Both the position numbers and the translations under genes were made by a program. From contig MKZN01000002.1 of assembly GCA_001938995.1 (NCBI GenBank), positions 310,001-374,000 of the forward strand: 64,000 nt of DNA, written 5' to 3'. Below the pieces are notes generated by a model. It was not told the DNA's origin. It was given only the letters and a program-made list of their open reading frames with translations, and did no database searches. This stretch comes from Bacillus pumilus (GTDB lineage Bacteria > Bacillota > Bacilli > Bacillales > Bacillaceae). Of the stretch, positions 53,192 through 63,831 are shown in pieces (the first letter of the stretch is position 1; each line of letters begins with the position of its first letter).

Positions 53192-54166
53192 TTATAACCA
53201 CACCTCGATGTAAATTCCTAAAACAGCAAGTAATAAACCAGCTGTCCAGAAGGTGACAACTACTCTCCACTCAGACCAACCAACTAACTCGTAATGGTGA
53301 TGTAGCGGACTCATCTTAAATATTCTTTTTCCTGTTGTTTTGAAAGAGATGACTTGAAGGATAACAGATAATGTTTCAACAACAAATACTCCTCCGATCA
53401 TAACGAGTAAAATTTCAAGCTTTGTTAAAATGGCAATCCCTACAATGGCTCCGCCTAAAGCAAGTGACCCTGTATCTCCCATAAATACTTTTGCAGGATG
53501 TGCATTAAATACGAGAAAACCGAGTACTGCTCCGGCTACAGCTACTGAAAAGATGGCCACATCATATTGAGATTGATTCCAAGCAAGTATAGCAAATGCT
53601 CCAAATGCAATGGCAGCTGTTCCAGATAGCAGTCCGTCAAGTCCATCCGTTAAGTTCACTGCATTAGATCCACCGACAAGCATGAAGATCACAAGGATAA
53701 AATAAGCCCATCCTAAATCAAAACTGACATCCGTTCCTGGGATGCGAATCGTCGTTGCAAACTGATAGTAATGGAAGACTGCATAAAAAATGACGGCAAT
53801 CACAATTTGACCGATCAGTTTTTGTTTCGACGTTAATCCAAGATTTCGTTTCATTGCTACTTTTATATAATCATCTAAAAATCCTAATAAACCATAGCCC
53901 AGTGTGACAAATAAAAGTAAGAACATCTCTGGACTAATTTCAGAGAACTTGTTAATCATGACAATCGTTGTAATCGTGATCGAAAAGATAATCATAATCC
54001 CGCCCATTGTCGGGGTTCCTGATTTCTTTTGATGAGATTGCGGACCTTCTTCTCTAATACTTTGACCAAATTTAAGCCTTCTTAAAAACGGAATAAAAAT
54101 CGGGGATAAAAGAACACTGATTAAAAATCCCATTATGATTGTAAACAATATCACCTGTTCAAGCAT
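53192..54166 (-). CDS. mraY: Phospho-N-acetylmuramoyl-pentapeptide-transferase MraY
   Basis: A 324-residue membrane enzyme with about ten transmembrane segments that moves phospho-MurNAc-pentapeptide to undecaprenyl phosphate, giving lipid I. Conserved motifs [11 protein letters not shown], the aspartate pair in [17 protein letters not shown] and the HHHYE motif near the C terminus are present. Confidence 0.95.
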   Translation of the reverse strand: MLEQVILFTIIMGFLISVLLSPIFIPFLRRLKFGQSIREEGPQSHQKKSGTPTMGGIMIIFSITITTIVMINKFSEISPEMFLLLFVTLGYGLLGFLDDYIKVAMKRNLGLTSKQKLIGQIVIAVIFYAVFHYYQFATTIRIPGTDVSFDLGWAYFILVIFMLVGGSNAVNLTDGLDGLLSGTAAIAFGAFAILAWNQSQYDVAIFSVAVAGAVLGFLVFNAHPAKVFMGDTGSLALGGAIVGIAILTKLEILLVMIGGVFVVETLSVILQVISFKTTGKRIFKMSPLHHHYELVGWSEWRVVVTFWTAGLLLAVLGIYIEVWL

Positions 54167-54278
54167 CGTTCTTTACTCCTTCCGAATTTCCATAGCCGTT
54201 TTCTATCAGAAAATAGCATTCATTATTATCATATTCATTCGTGTCTTTCATATGTTGTTTTTGCATAAAATGCTTCAT
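54159..54278 (-). CDS. Possible 39-residue peptide between murE and mraY
   Basis: A frame starting [10 protein letters not shown] and ending SEGVKNDA begins 23 bases after murE and stops 8 bases inside the mraY start (ATGCTTGA), an arrangement typical of translational coupling. The ribosome site is poor (AAGAG). It has no recognised domain and could be chance; it is given because it would otherwise be an empty 135-base gap. Confidence 0.25.
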   Translation of the reverse strand: MKHFMQKQHMKDTNEYDNNECYFLIENGYGNSEGVKNDA

Positions 54279-54301
54279 TTCATTACACTCTTTTCATCGT
54301 T

Positions 54302-55777
54302 TTAAGATTTGTTTAGATCTAAAATAGCGTCCACTGCCACTTTCGCATCATCAAAGTCGTATACTTGATCTCCAATGATTTGGTACGTTTCGTGACCTTT
54401 TCCCGCAATTAATACTGTATCGCCTTTTTTCGCATTGGCAATCGCAAAAAAGATAGCTTGTTTACGATTCACAAAGCTATGATAATATGTCTCTGGCACT
54501 CCATTTTCCATATCTTTTAAAATAGATGATGGATCTTCACTTCTCGGATTGTCTGACGTAAAGACGGGCTCATCTGCATACTTTACGGCAATCTGAGCCA
54601 TTTGCGGGCGCTTTGTTTTATCACGGTCCCCACCGCAACCTATGACACAAAATATCTTGCCTTCTGTTAGTTCTCTACACGTTGTGAGCACATTTTCTAA
54701 GCTGTCAGGTGTGTGTGCATAATCAATGATAACAGGGAAGTCCTGATCACAGTTCACTAGTTCAAATCTTCCCTTAACTCCCTCTAGCTCTTCAATTGCA
54801 CTGACGATCGTATCAAATGTTAAGCCAGATACAATACCTACTGATACAGCTGCTAGGATGTTGTACACATTGAACTTGCCAATTAGCGCCACCGTCACAT
54901 TTTTTGTGCCGAGTGGCGTGATCAAATCAAACTGTGTGCCCTTCGGCTTGATTTGAATATTTTTTGCCATCACGTCGGCTTCTTGTTCTAACCCATAAGT
55001 CATAATGTCAGCAGCTGTGACTTTTTCAAAATAACTTGACGCTTCATCATCTGCATTTAAAATGGCATGTTTCGGTTTGTCGTGATGAAACGCACTTCCA
55101 AGTTGGGAGAATAGCAAACTTTTTGCATGTTTATATTCTTCCATTGTGTTGTGATAGTCGAGATGATCTTGCGTTAAATTTGTGAATACAGCCACATCGT
55201 AATCACACCCGTGAACCCGGCCAATATGCAATGCATGTGATGATACTTCCATTATGGCTGTATCCACATCTTGATCAAGCATCTGTTTAAAGGTTTTTTG
55301 AAGGGTGACACTTTCAGGTGTTGTATTTTTCACGTCAAGTATTTCATCATTTACCTTCATATACATGGTGCCAATTAAGCCCGTTTTCTTTTCAGCTTTT
55401 CTCATCATCTGTTCAATCATGTGTGTCGTTGACGTTTTACCGTTCGTTCCTGTGATACCTATTAAATTTAGCTGATGTGTCGGCTGCCCATAAAACGCAT
55501 CAGCCATTCTTGCAAGTGCTCTTTGAGAGTGTTTTACAATAATGACTGGTACACCCGTTATGTCAAGAGGATGTTCTGCTACAATGGCTGCAGCCCCGCA
55601 TTTCACTGCTTTATCAGCATAATCATGTCCGTCTACTGTATATCCTTTTATACAGACAAATAGACTCCCTTTTTTCACTTCTCTTGAATCCATTTCGATA
55701 GATGTGATATCGGGATTTTCGTTTATCAATTGTTTGTTTTCACTTTTAAAGTATGTAAGGAGTTCTTGTAGTTTCAT
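54302..55777 (-). CDS. murE: UDP-MurNAc-tripeptide synthetase MurE (meso-diaminopimelate-adding)
   Basis: A 491-residue Mur ligase. [14 protein letters not shown] (about 107-120) binds ATP, and the DNPRSEDP motif (about 405-412) is the signature for meso-diaminopimelate rather than lysine, so the cell wall is of the mDAP type. The carbamylated Lys lies in the middle domain (around GRFELVN). It lies 214 bases downstream of spoVD. Confidence 0.95.
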   Translation of the reverse strand: MKLQELLTYFKSENKQLINENPDITSIEMDSREVKKGSLFVCIKGYTVDGHDYADKAVKCGAAAIVAEHPLDITGVPVIIVKHSQRALARMADAFYGQPTHQLNLIGITGTNGKTSTTHMIEQMMRKAEKKTGLIGTMYMKVNDEILDVKNTTPESVTLQKTFKQMLDQDVDTAIMEVSSHALHIGRVHGCDYDVAVFTNLTQDHLDYHNTMEEYKHAKSLLFSQLGSAFHHDKPKHAILNADDEASSYFEKVTAADIMTYGLEQEADVMAKNIQIKPKGTQFDLITPLGTKNVTVALIGKFNVYNILAAVSVGIVSGLTFDTIVSAIEELEGVKGRFELVNCDQDFPVIIDYAHTPDSLENVLTTCRELTEGKIFCVIGCGGDRDKTKRPQMAQIAVKYADEPVFTSDNPRSEDPSSILKDMENGVPETYYHSFVNRKQAIFFAIANAKKGDTVLIAGKGHETYQIIGDQVYDFDDAKVAVDAILDLNKS

Positions 55778-55991
55778 TTCATATCAAACCTCTCAAATTC
55801 GTTCACGTCGGTTGTGTCTCGTGAAAAAAACACACAGTCTATATTTTATCGTAAAAAAAAGGATACATCCAGCGTATTCCTTAAGTTTCTCTTGGAAAAA
55901 ACACACTTTCTGCTCTTTTTTTAAAACTGCCCTGTTCTTTCAACAAAAAGAGGTAGCCGAATGAGTGCGGCTACCCTCTGTTCATTCTTTA

Positions 55992-57911
55992 TTATTCATC
56001 GTTTAAGTATAATCTGATCGTGGAGCCTTCTTTTACTTTTGTTCCAGCAGCAGGTGATTGCTTCACAACTTTGCTACCCTTCCCAGATGCGTCAATCTTT
56101 AAGTTGATGAGAAGTGATTCAAGGTCAGAAACAGATCCCCCTACAAGATTCGGCACCTCAATGGTTTTTGTGTCCAGCCATTGATATTTCTTTTCGATTT
56201 GACCTTTTCTTTTCTTCACACCTATCTCTGGCAGGCTGTCTCGCATAATATGTCCGACAATTGGCGCTGCGACTGTCCCGCCAAATTGAATGGTCCCTTT
56301 TGGGTTATCAACGGCTACATACACAACGATGCTTGGGTCATCAGCTGGCGCAAACCCGATAAACGACACAATGTGGTTATTCTCCATGTACTTTCCGTCC
56401 TTCACCTTTTGTGCTGTTCCTGTTTTCCCACCTACTCGATACCCTTCCACAAATGCATTTCGCCCTGTTCCTTGAGCGACTACACTCTCAAGCGCATATC
56501 TTATTTCTTTTGACGTCTCAGGTGAAATCACTTTTTTCTTAGCAATCGGTGATTGTTTTTTCACGACTTCTTTTGTAATGGGATCTATCCATTCTTTCGC
56601 AATATAAGGTGTGTAAAGCGTTCCGCCATTCACTGCTGCTGCCACTGCTGCTACTTGTTGAATTGGGGTAACCGAAACCCCTTGGCCGAAAGCAGTTGTC
56701 GCCTGCTCTACAGGTCCTACACGATCGAGCGGAAATAGAATACCTCTTCCTTCCCCTTGGAGGTCAATTCCTGTTTTCTGACCAAATCCGAAATTTTTAA
56801 TATAGGAAAATAACTGATCCTTGCCCAGTCGGTCACCTAGCTCGACGAAGCCTGGGTTACAGGAGTTTTGAACCACTTCTAAAAATGACTGCGACCCATG
56901 TCCTCCTTTTTTCCAGCATCTGAGTCTTGCACCATCCACAGTCACAGATCCGCTGTCAAAAAATTGGTCACGTTTTAAATTCACTTTATTTTCTTCTAAT
57001 GCTGCTGCAAGTGTAATGATTTTAAACGTAGATCCGGGCTCATATGTGCTCCACACGGGTAAATTTCGATTAAACACTTTTGGATCGACTGATTGATAGT
57101 CAGCTGGATCAAAATCAGGTCTGCTTGACATACCTAGCACTTCACCATTTTTCGGGTTCATTGCAATCGCGATCATGCCATCTGGATTATATTTCGCCTG
57201 TGCAATGTCCAATTCTCGTTCAATGATGGTTTGCACTTTCGAATCGACTGTTAATTTCATATCCAGTCCATCTTTAGGTGGTGTATAATCATCTGCTTCA
57301 TCAGGCATTTTTTGTCCCTTTGCATCGGAGTAGAATTTCACGGAACCTTTTTCCCCTTTTAAGTCCTTATCATAATAAGCTTCTAACCCAAGTAATCCTT
57401 GATTGTCAATGCCGGCAAAACCTAATACATGAGACAAAAAGCTCCCAAACGGATAATGCCTAATGCTGTCTTCTGCAACATATACCCCTTCTAAATCAAG
57501 TTCTCGGACCTCTTTTGCTTTTTCGTGCGATACTTTTCTCCCCTCTGGAGAGATTCGCTCGATTGATGTTTTCTTTGTGACGTGCTTGTACGCTTTCTCT
57601 TCAGACATATTCAGGACTGCCGCCAGTTTCCTGCTTGTTTCTGCTGGATCTTTAATTTGCCGCGGCACAACCAATATTGATGGAGCACTTTTGTTCGTTG
57701 CAAGCTCTACACCATTTCGATCCAAAATATCTCCGCGTTCTGGTTCAAAAGGGAGATTTCGACTCCACGAATCTTTTGCTAAGCTTGTCAACTTTTCGCC
57801 CATGATAAATTGCACATATCCTAATCTAGTATCTATGATGAAAAAAATGATCACCCCAAACAGCAATACGAAAAGCAATCGTTTTCTCACTGTTACACTT
57901 GACACTCGCAC
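55992..57911 (-). CDS. spoVD: Sporulation-specific penicillin-binding protein SpoVD
   Basis: A 639-residue class B transpeptidase for spore cortex, partner of SpoVE. One membrane anchor (about 10-30), a dimerisation domain, a transpeptidase domain with STFK, SCN (NSCNPGF) and KTGTA motifs, and one C-terminal PASTA domain are visible. The start is GTG at 57911, giving MRVSSVTVRKR as in B. subtilis, with AAGGAG 10 bases upstream. The frame is open 30 codons further but that extension has only a TTG start. A 7-codon frame (MMKTSHM) ends in the ribosome site of spoVD. Confidence 0.93.
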   Translation of the reverse strand: MRVSSVTVRKRLLFVLLFGVIIFFIIDTRLGYVQFIMGEKLTSLAKDSWSRNLPFEPERGDILDRNGVELATNKSAPSILVVPRQIKDPAETSRKLAAVLNMSEEKAYKHVTKKTSIERISPEGRKVSHEKAKEVRELDLEGVYVAEDSIRHYPFGSFLSHVLGFAGIDNQGLLGLEAYYDKDLKGEKGSVKFYSDAKGQKMPDEADDYTPPKDGLDMKLTVDSKVQTIIERELDIAQAKYNPDGMIAIAMNPKNGEVLGMSSRPDFDPADYQSVDPKVFNRNLPVWSTYEPGSTFKIITLAAALEENKVNLKRDQFFDSGSVTVDGARLRCWKKGGHGSQSFLEVVQNSCNPGFVELGDRLGKDQLFSYIKNFGFGQKTGIDLQGEGRGILFPLDRVGPVEQATTAFGQGVSVTPIQQVAAVAAAVNGGTLYTPYIAKEWIDPITKEVVKKQSPIAKKKVISPETSKEIRYALESVVAQGTGRNAFVEGYRVGGKTGTAQKVKDGKYMENNHIVSFIGFAPADDPSIVVYVAVDNPKGTIQFGGTVAAPIVGHIMRDSLPEIGVKKRKGQIEKKYQWLDTKTIEVPNLVGGSVSDLESLLINLKIDASGKGSKVVKQSPAAGTKVKEGSTIRLYLNDE

Positions 57912-57998
57912 GCCCCGTTCACTCCTTACATATGGCTTGTTTTCATCATATGCAGGCACGTCCTTTTGTAGAACGGTCGAAGTGTACCCCTCCGCAAT

Positions 57999-58032
57999 CA
58001 AAAAAACCTAGCGAATGATTTGCTAGGTTTTT
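57999..58032 (-). terminator. Terminator of pbpB
   Basis: An 8-bp stem (58005-58012 with 58022-58029) with flanking A/T pairs and a U-run on the minus strand, just after pbpB and before spoVD. Confidence 0.8.
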
Positions 58033-58036
58033 GAAA

Positions 58037-60193
58037 TTAACTTTGACTTTTGAACGTCACAGTGACAACTTGATCTGATATGTCTGTGCCACGTTTGACG
58101 CTTTGTTTCACAGCATATCCTTGTCCCTTCGTTTCTATATGCACACCAGAAATAGATGCAAATTGAAGCACTTCTCTTCTGGACCAGCCTTTCATATCAG
58201 GCATTTTGATGGTCTTTCCTGCTGTTTTCAAGAAAACTTTCTGTCGTTCTGAGAATTCAGATCCTGCATTTGGCCACTGACGTTTAATTGATAAACCATC
58301 GCCAATGATGACAGGTGTTAGCTTTTTGCTTTTCGCTTCTTTTTCTGCTTGCTTTACTTCTAGATCTAACAATGAAGGCATTGTTTCTTGTGGTACCTTT
58401 TGTTTGTCTGATTTGTTATTGTCCGTTTTCGATGGTGCGATATTTAAATAAAGGAGACTGTTTTTCATGACCGGATTGAAAATTTGTGAAACTGGGGCAG
58501 ATCCTGTTTCTGTTTCCGACAACTGAGGCTGCTGCACGGCCACATACACTAGCAGTTTCGGATCATCTTTTGGTGCCATGCCCATAAACGAAAAGACGTA
58601 ATTGTTTCTCCCTTGCAGGTAACCACCGTCTCCACCAATTTGTCCTGTCCCTGTTTTTCCAGCAACGTCAAAGCCTTTGATTTGGTATGGTTTACCTGTC
58701 CCAATTTTCGAGGAGACAACCTCACCTAAAATATCACGTACTTCTTTGGCTGTATCAGATGAGATCGGTTTTCCAGCCACCGTCGGCTCGTGCTGCAGGA
58801 TCGTTTTGTTCGTATTTGGATCTGTTATATGATCGATCACATATGGCTTCATCATGGTTCCGCCGTTTGCAATGGCTGTGGCCGCTTGGATTTGCTGTAT
58901 GGGTGTGACCGCAGATGCTTGACCATAGGCAGTTGATGCTTTGTCATATTCATATCTGTAATTGATTTTACTGGACGCTTCGTTTGGCAAATCAATTCCC
59001 GTCTTGTCATAAAAATGAAATTTTTGCAAGTATTGTTCAAATCGTGTGAAACCTAGTTTTTCCTTTGCCAATTTTGCAAAGACAACGTTTGAAGAACGGA
59101 GTACACCTTGATGATAATCAATTTCCCCCCATCCATTGCCGTTGTTGTGGTCTCTCACTAGACCACCGCCTACTTTATAAGTACCCGATTGATACTTTTC
59201 ACTTTCTTGGTAGACACCTTCTTGAATGGCTGCAGCGAGTGTGAAGATCTTCATCGTCGAACCTGGTTCAAATGCATAAGAAATGACATCGTTGTTATAA
59301 TTCGTAATGTCGAGTTTATTTAAATTAAAACTTGGACGCTGTCCCATCGCGAGCACTTTTCCTGTTTTCGGATCAACGACTGTCGCAATGATTTTCTTCG
59401 GTTTATATTGTTTAGCGACTTGCGTCATGCTTTCTTCAAGAAATGCCTGAATTTTTTGATCGATGGTGAGGGTCACGTTCTTACCATCCTTCGGGGCGAC
59501 AATGTTTTCGTTGCTGTTTGGCAATGCCCAGCCGCTTCTGTCACTATGATAGGTCACGTAACCGTCTTTTTCTTTTAAATATTTATTCAGCGTCTTTTCA
59601 AGACCCATCGCACCTGACATGTCTTTGGTGGCTTCATCAAGCCTTGCATAACCAATGAGGTTAGAGGCAAACATGCCGTTTGGGTAATAGCGTTTCGTGT
59701 CTTTTTCAAATGCAATCCCAGGAAGCTTAAGCTTTTCAATTTTTTCCTTTGTTGAAAAACGAATGTCCTTTCCAGCTTTGCCAAACTCGACTTGAAAGGC
59801 ATCTTTTGTATTCAAACGGTTTAAAATCTCACTTTCGCTCATATCAATCACTTTTGATAGCTCTTTTGCCGTTTTCTCTTTATCGACAACATGCATCGGG
59901 CGTTTTGGATCTACCGTCATTTTGTCACTCATGACCGCAATGAGCTTATAAACAGATGTATCCTCTGCAATCACATTGCCGTTTCGGTCTAAAATTGACC
60001 CTCTTTTGGCTTCAAGTGTTTTCTTCGATTGATATTGCTCATTAGCTTTTGCCGCTAAAACTTGTCCGTCGACTGTTCCTGTAATCTGAATATAAATAAA
60101 ACGCGCAAGGATGATAAAGAAAAACAGGGCGAAGCAAATACTTGCAATTGCCGCACCTCTGTTCATCATTTTATTCTTTTTGGGCATCGACAT
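58037..60193 (-). CDS. pbpB: Penicillin-binding protein 2B (FtsI-type divisome transpeptidase)
   Basis: A 718-residue class B PBP that cross-links septal peptidoglycan with FtsW. One membrane anchor (about 12-34), dimerisation domain, transpeptidase motifs STMK, SSN and KTGTG, and two C-terminal PASTA domains are present. The ATG at 60193 was chosen ([11 protein letters not shown]) because GAAGG lies 9 bases upstream. A start at 60214 would overlap the end of ftsL by 20 bases. Confidence 0.94.
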   Translation of the reverse strand: MSMPKKNKMMNRGAAIASICFALFFFIILARFIYIQITGTVDGQVLAAKANEQYQSKKTLEAKRGSILDRNGNVIAEDTSVYKLIAVMSDKMTVDPKRPMHVVDKEKTAKELSKVIDMSESEILNRLNTKDAFQVEFGKAGKDIRFSTKEKIEKLKLPGIAFEKDTKRYYPNGMFASNLIGYARLDEATKDMSGAMGLEKTLNKYLKEKDGYVTYHSDRSGWALPNSNENIVAPKDGKNVTLTIDQKIQAFLEESMTQVAKQYKPKKIIATVVDPKTGKVLAMGQRPSFNLNKLDITNYNNDVISYAFEPGSTMKIFTLAAAIQEGVYQESEKYQSGTYKVGGGLVRDHNNGNGWGEIDYHQGVLRSSNVVFAKLAKEKLGFTRFEQYLQKFHFYDKTGIDLPNEASSKINYRYEYDKASTAYGQASAVTPIQQIQAATAIANGGTMMKPYVIDHITDPNTNKTILQHEPTVAGKPISSDTAKEVRDILGEVVSSKIGTGKPYQIKGFDVAGKTGTGQIGGDGGYLQGRNNYVFSFMGMAPKDDPKLLVYVAVQQPQLSETETGSAPVSQIFNPVMKNSLLYLNIAPSKTDNNKSDKQKVPQETMPSLLDLEVKQAEKEAKSKKLTPVIIGDGLSIKRQWPNAGSEFSERQKVFLKTAGKTIKMPDMKGWSRREVLQFASISGVHIETKGQGYAVKQSVKRGTDISDQVVTVTFKSQS

Positions 60194-60194
60194 G

Positions 60195-60542
60195 TTAATC
60201 GACCTTCTTAACATCTTTCGTAATGCTTAAGCCTGCTTTTTTTGCAGCTTCTATAATTCTTTCTGGTTCACTGAGTAAATCCTTTTCCTTTTGCAACTCT
60301 GTAATCTTTTTCGATTCTAAAGACACTTGCTGTTCTAATTTCTGGACTTCAATATTCGCATGGTAGACAGCAAAAGCTTTGGAAATGATGAGAATTGAGC
60401 TGCACATGAGAGCCATGACAAACATGACAAGTAAGAATTTTTCACCAAGTGTAATAGAACCTCTTCTTCTAATCACAACCGATCGGCCTTGCTCTTGTGT
60501 TTGATATTGCTTTACTTCTCTTTGGTAAGCCAAATTACTCAT
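60195..60542 (-). CDS. ftsL: Cell-division protein FtsL
   Basis: A 115-residue bitopic divisome protein with a basic cytosolic part, one membrane segment (about 37-58) and an outside coiled coil (about 62-105) that pairs with DivIC. MSNLAYQ matches B. subtilis, and GGAGG lies 6 bases before the ATG. It is known as an unstable, rate-limiting divisome protein. Confidence 0.93.
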   Translation of the reverse strand: MSNLAYQREVKQYQTQEQGRSVVIRRRGSITLGEKFLLVMFVMALMCSSILIISKAFAVYHANIEVQKLEQQVSLESKKITELQKEKDLLSEPERIIEAAKKAGLSITKDVKKVD

Positions 60543-60579
60543 AAGAAACCTCCTTTTTATCAACTTCTATGGTGTCGTT

Positions 60580-61512
60580 TTACTTTTTTTCTGCAATTCG
60601 GAGCTTCGCTGAACGTGCACGGTTGTTATGTTCCAGCTCTTGTTCTGATGCTAAGATCGGTTTTCTCGTAATCAGCTTCAGTTTGGGTTCAAGTCCTTCT
60701 GGAATCACTGGTAGTCCGTGCGGTAGTTCTGGAAGAGAAGACATCTCTTTAAATGTACTTTTACAAATCCGGTCTTCAAGTGAATGGAATGTAATGACAG
60801 AGATTCTTCCCTTCGGATTGAGTAACTCTATTGCTTGTTCTACTGCTTCTTCAAATACTTTCAATTCGTCATTTACGGCAATTCGGATCGCTTGAAACAC
60901 TCTTTTAGCTGGATGTCCGCCAGTTCGTCTTGCAGGAGCGGGAATGCCTTCTTTAATAATGTCTACAAGTTGACTCGTTGTTTCAATTGGCGCTTTTTTT
61001 CTAGCTTCTTCAATTTTTCGAGCGATTTGCTTGCTGAATTTTTCTTCCCCATATTTGTAGAAAATCCGAACCAGATCTTCAAATGGCCATTCGTTCACCA
61101 CTTGTTTCGCCGACAATGCCGCCGATTGATCCATTCGCATGTCAAGAGGTGCATCGTGATGATAACTAAAGCCTCTCTCTGGTGTGTCCAGCTGAGGAGA
61201 TGAAACCCCCAGATCAAAAATCACACCGTCTACGCTTGTAATACCTTGTTCATTCAGACGCTCTTTTAAATATCGGAAGTTGCTTTTTATGAAAAGAATG
61301 TTCGCTTTTGTATCTGCGAGCTTCTTTCGGGCATGATCCAGTGCAGCATCGTCTTGGTCAAATCCAATTAATGTCCCTTTTTCTGATAATTGAGATAGCA
61401 AATATGAACTATGACCTGCTCCACCTAGTGTGCAGTCTACATATGTACCGTCTTCTTTGACGTTTAAACCGTCAACTGTTTCTTTTAATAATACTGTCTC
61501 ATGTTGAAACAT
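60580..61512 (-). CDS. rsmH: 16S rRNA (cytosine1402-N4)-methyltransferase RsmH
   Basis: A 310-residue SAM-dependent methyltransferase (MraW) acting on C1402 of 16S rRNA. The SAM motif [15 protein letters not shown] is at about residues 25-39, and [14 protein letters not shown] and [17 protein letters not shown] are family signatures. Confidence 0.95.
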   Translation of the reverse strand: MFQHETVLLKETVDGLNVKEDGTYVDCTLGGAGHSSYLLSQLSEKGTLIGFDQDDAALDHARKKLADTKANILFIKSNFRYLKERLNEQGITSVDGVIFDLGVSSPQLDTPERGFSYHHDAPLDMRMDQSAALSAKQVVNEWPFEDLVRIFYKYGEEKFSKQIARKIEEARKKAPIETTSQLVDIIKEGIPAPARRTGGHPAKRVFQAIRIAVNDELKVFEEAVEQAIELLNPKGRISVITFHSLEDRICKSTFKEMSSLPELPHGLPVIPEGLEPKLKLITRKPILASEQELEHNNRARSAKLRIAEKK

Positions 61513-61578
61513 GTTGTTATGGTCCCACCTTTTTCAAATAGAAATGAATGTGTAGAAAGCTTGCTGCACAAGGGATTA

Positions 61579-62010
61579 TTATATATCAAATCCAATCATG
61601 TTTTCAGCAATTTCAGCAAATGAATCTTCTTGCTCTTCTGTATATTGTTCCCAGTTCGACTTACTCCACAACTCAATTCGATTTGAAACGCCGATGACCA
61701 CACATTCTTTTTCGAGTTTTGCATATTGGAGTAGGTTTGTTGCGATGTTAATGCGCCCCTGCTTGTCCAGTTCGCATTCAACTGCACCGGAGAAGAAAAA
61801 TCGGGTAAATGCACGTGCATCTTTTTTCGTTAGTGGAAGTGCTTTTAGTTTCTCTTCGATTAGTTTCCACTCACTCATAGGGTAGCCAAATAAACATTGA
61901 TCAAGCCCTCTCGTCAGCACAAACTGTTCTCCGAGATCGTCTCTAAACTTAGCAGGGATGATCATGCGCCCTTTTGTATCAATCGTATGTTGGTATTCAC
62001 CCATGAACAT
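61579..62010 (-). CDS. mraZ: Transcriptional regulator MraZ
   Basis: A 143-residue protein of two tandem AbrB-like (SpoVT-type) domains, each with a DxxxR element ([20 protein letters not shown]). MraZ forms ring multimers and represses the start of the dcw cluster through a direct-repeat operator, which is present upstream. Confidence 0.94.
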   Translation of the reverse strand: MFMGEYQHTIDTKGRMIIPAKFRDDLGEQFVLTRGLDQCLFGYPMSEWKLIEEKLKALPLTKKDARAFTRFFFSGAVECELDKQGRINIATNLLQYAKLEKECVVIGVSNRIELWSKSNWEQYTEEQEDSFAEIAENMIGFDI

Positions 62011-62024
62011 GATATATCAGAGCC

Positions 62025-62069
62025 CCACTTTCTTTCCCCTACTCACCACTATCCACCACTTCTCTCCAC
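62025..62069 (-). promoter_or_regulatory. MraZ operator: GTGG repeats every 10 bases
   Basis: On the minus strand GTGG occurs at 62066-62069, 62056-62059 and 62046-62049, then GGGG at 62036-62039 and GTGG at 62025-62028. The first four are exactly 10 bases apart. This fits known MraZ boxes (TGG-type repeats at 10-bp spacing bound by the ring). They lie directly after the -10-like TAAAAT (62076-62081). Confidence 0.8.
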
Positions 62070-62075
62070 AAACTC

Positions 62076-62081
62076 ATTTTA
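62076..62081 (-). promoter_or_regulatory. Probable -10 element of the mraZ promoter
   Basis: TAAAAT lies just upstream of the MraZ repeats. The place for a -35 falls in the T-run of the bshC terminator and shows no good match. Confidence 0.4.
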
Positions 62082-62092
62082 CACTGTTTCTA

Positions 62093-62124
62093 CATAAAAA
62101 AAAACCCTGAACTGGTCAGGGTTT
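62093..62124 (-). terminator. Terminator of bshC
   Basis: A 9-bp stem (62102-62110 with 62116-62124) and a long U-run on the minus strand, 14 bases after the bshC stop. Confidence 0.85.
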
Positions 62125-62138
62125 GTTAAAACTTTATT

Positions 62139-63758
62139 TCAAAGTTTGACAATTTGTTGCTTGTTCTGAAATGAAAATGGCATATTTTTGAATGTTTTGA
62201 AGAATTCTGGACCATATTTGTTTAAAAAATACATGATATTCCAGATTCTCTCTTGTGGTGCTTCAAGTGGTTTTAAACTATTTTCTATTCGTTCAAAGTC
62301 ACGAAGGATGTATCCTTCCTTTTCTTCCACTCGCTGAGCAACCTTTTGATAGACAAATTGAAGTTGATCTTCAATAAATTTGGCATTTTTATCTAGTAAC
62401 TGTTCAAAACTCGGTTCAATTTTTAATGCCTCATGTCTAACCGTTTCATGAACATTTGCTAATTCACGTTTAGCAACATGAATGGATTGAACAAAGCTGT
62501 CAGGAAGGCTGTGCTGAAAATGAGCTTTCTTCTTTTCTTTCACCCCATTTGTTAGCACTTCTTCTAATGACATCTCTCTTACTGGGAGTTTCTTTTCAAT
62601 ATGTCTTTCAAGAATGGTCATGTGAAGTCTCGGAAGGACTGGTGCCATCTTTAAGTGGAAGTGCTCAAAAATCCCTTTCAGCTCCCCCCAATAATTCACT
62701 TCACCGTGCCCTGCCATAAAAGCAAGCGTTGGTAAAAGGGTTTCTTGCATCACTGGGCGCGTCACCACATTGTTGCTAAAACGCTCTGGGTGCTCTTCTA
62801 CTTCTTGCAGAAGCGCTTCTTTTGTCCACGTCAGTCCAACCTCAGATACAGAAAATTGATGTTGATCTTTTTCAATGAGGAAACGCTCCTCATCATATTC
62901 GTAAAACAGGTTTGCCTGGAGTTCTCCAGCTTCAATGATCGGTTGATAGCCAGCTTGTTTCATAGCTCGCTGCGTTTCATTCAAACGGTGTGTGACCTCA
63001 TCATTTGTCTCTACAATTTGTTTAAACAGTGTCCGTTCAAGTGGTTTAACCCCTAGGTCGCCTGAATTAAATAGCAGCAGGCCATCTTCTTCAAACAGAT
63101 CGAACACAATCCATTCAAAGAAATCAGTAAATGTTTGTGATTTGCGTAAACATCGAAGTAGTTTTTCAAGTAGTTCATTTGTATACGCTGTCTCCTCATA
63201 AGTTGAAAACACATGACGTAGCCACTTCTCTGTTTTCTCTTGATCTAGAGGTGTTCTTTTCGCTGCAGTCTTTTTTACATGATGTAACGAGAGCTTTTGT
63301 TTGACTGGACCTTTTTCACCAGACGTGAACACCATATTGATTTCATCGACATCATGATCCTCACCAGCGACCCAAAATACAGGAACGACAGGCACTCCAA
63401 GTGCTGACTCTTTTTCTTTCGCAAATTGAATAATGGATATGATTTTATGTATCGTATAAAGCGGTCCTGTTAATAGGCCAGCTTGCTGCCCTCCAACTAT
63501 CATCACACTCCGTTCATCACGGATCTTTTCAATGTTCTCATTCATAGTTGCCGATTCAAATTTTGCGTGATAGGCACTCAGATAATCGGCCAAAGCCTCT
63601 CGCGGGAAGCTCCTTTCCATGAGATCATCGTATCTCTTTTTCCATGTGTGCTCAGAATGGATATCATAGTCAAAAAAAGCAGTCATCTCTTTCTTTTCTT
63701 CTATATAATCACGTATGAATAAATTCTGACTTCGGATGGAAAGTTCAGTCAATTGCAT
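62139..63758 (-). CDS. bshC: Bacillithiol synthase BshC
   Basis: A 539-residue enzyme (YllA) that adds cysteine to GlcN-malate, the last step of bacillithiol synthesis. VGGQQAGLLTGPLYTIHKI (about 88-106), VPVFWVAGEDHDVDEIN and NYWGELKGIFEHF are family segments. A coiled coil lies near residues 430-500. Full length and with its own promoter. Confidence 0.94.
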   Translation of the reverse strand: MQLTELSIRSQNLFIRDYIEEKKEMTAFFDYDIHSEHTWKKRYDDLMERSFPREALADYLSAYHAKFESATMNENIEKIRDERSVMIVGGQQAGLLTGPLYTIHKIISIIQFAKEKESALGVPVVPVFWVAGEDHDVDEINMVFTSGEKGPVKQKLSLHHVKKTAAKRTPLDQEKTEKWLRHVFSTYEETAYTNELLEKLLRCLRKSQTFTDFFEWIVFDLFEEDGLLLFNSGDLGVKPLERTLFKQIVETNDEVTHRLNETQRAMKQAGYQPIIEAGELQANLFYEYDEERFLIEKDQHQFSVSEVGLTWTKEALLQEVEEHPERFSNNVVTRPVMQETLLPTLAFMAGHGEVNYWGELKGIFEHFHLKMAPVLPRLHMTILERHIEKKLPVREMSLEEVLTNGVKEKKKAHFQHSLPDSFVQSIHVAKRELANVHETVRHEALKIEPSFEQLLDKNAKFIEDQLQFVYQKVAQRVEEKEGYILRDFERIENSLKPLEAPQERIWNIMYFLNKYGPEFFKTFKNMPFSFQNKQQIVKL

Positions 63759-63803
63759 GTTTAGAACTTCCTTTCTTCAATAAATAGTTAGTTTCCCGAA
63801 AAA

Positions 63804-63831
63804 AGTATAGCATGTAAATGAGCTCACTCAA
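63804..63831 (-). promoter_or_regulatory. Likely sigma-A promoter of bshC
   Basis: -35 TTGAGT (63826-63831) and -10 TATACT (63804-63809) with a 16-base spacer. The -35 lies in the last codons of panE. Confidence 0.6.

Noticed and set aside
57912-57950. Sigma-E-like promoter (GCATATG / CATATGTA) before spoVD
   Set aside because: Transcription would start inside or after the spoVD ribosome site, leaving no usable leader.
57463-58011. Long open frame on the plus strand opposite spoVD (182 codons)
   Set aside because: It is the shadow of the spoVD N terminus, with no ribosome site, no recognisable domain and low-complexity composition.
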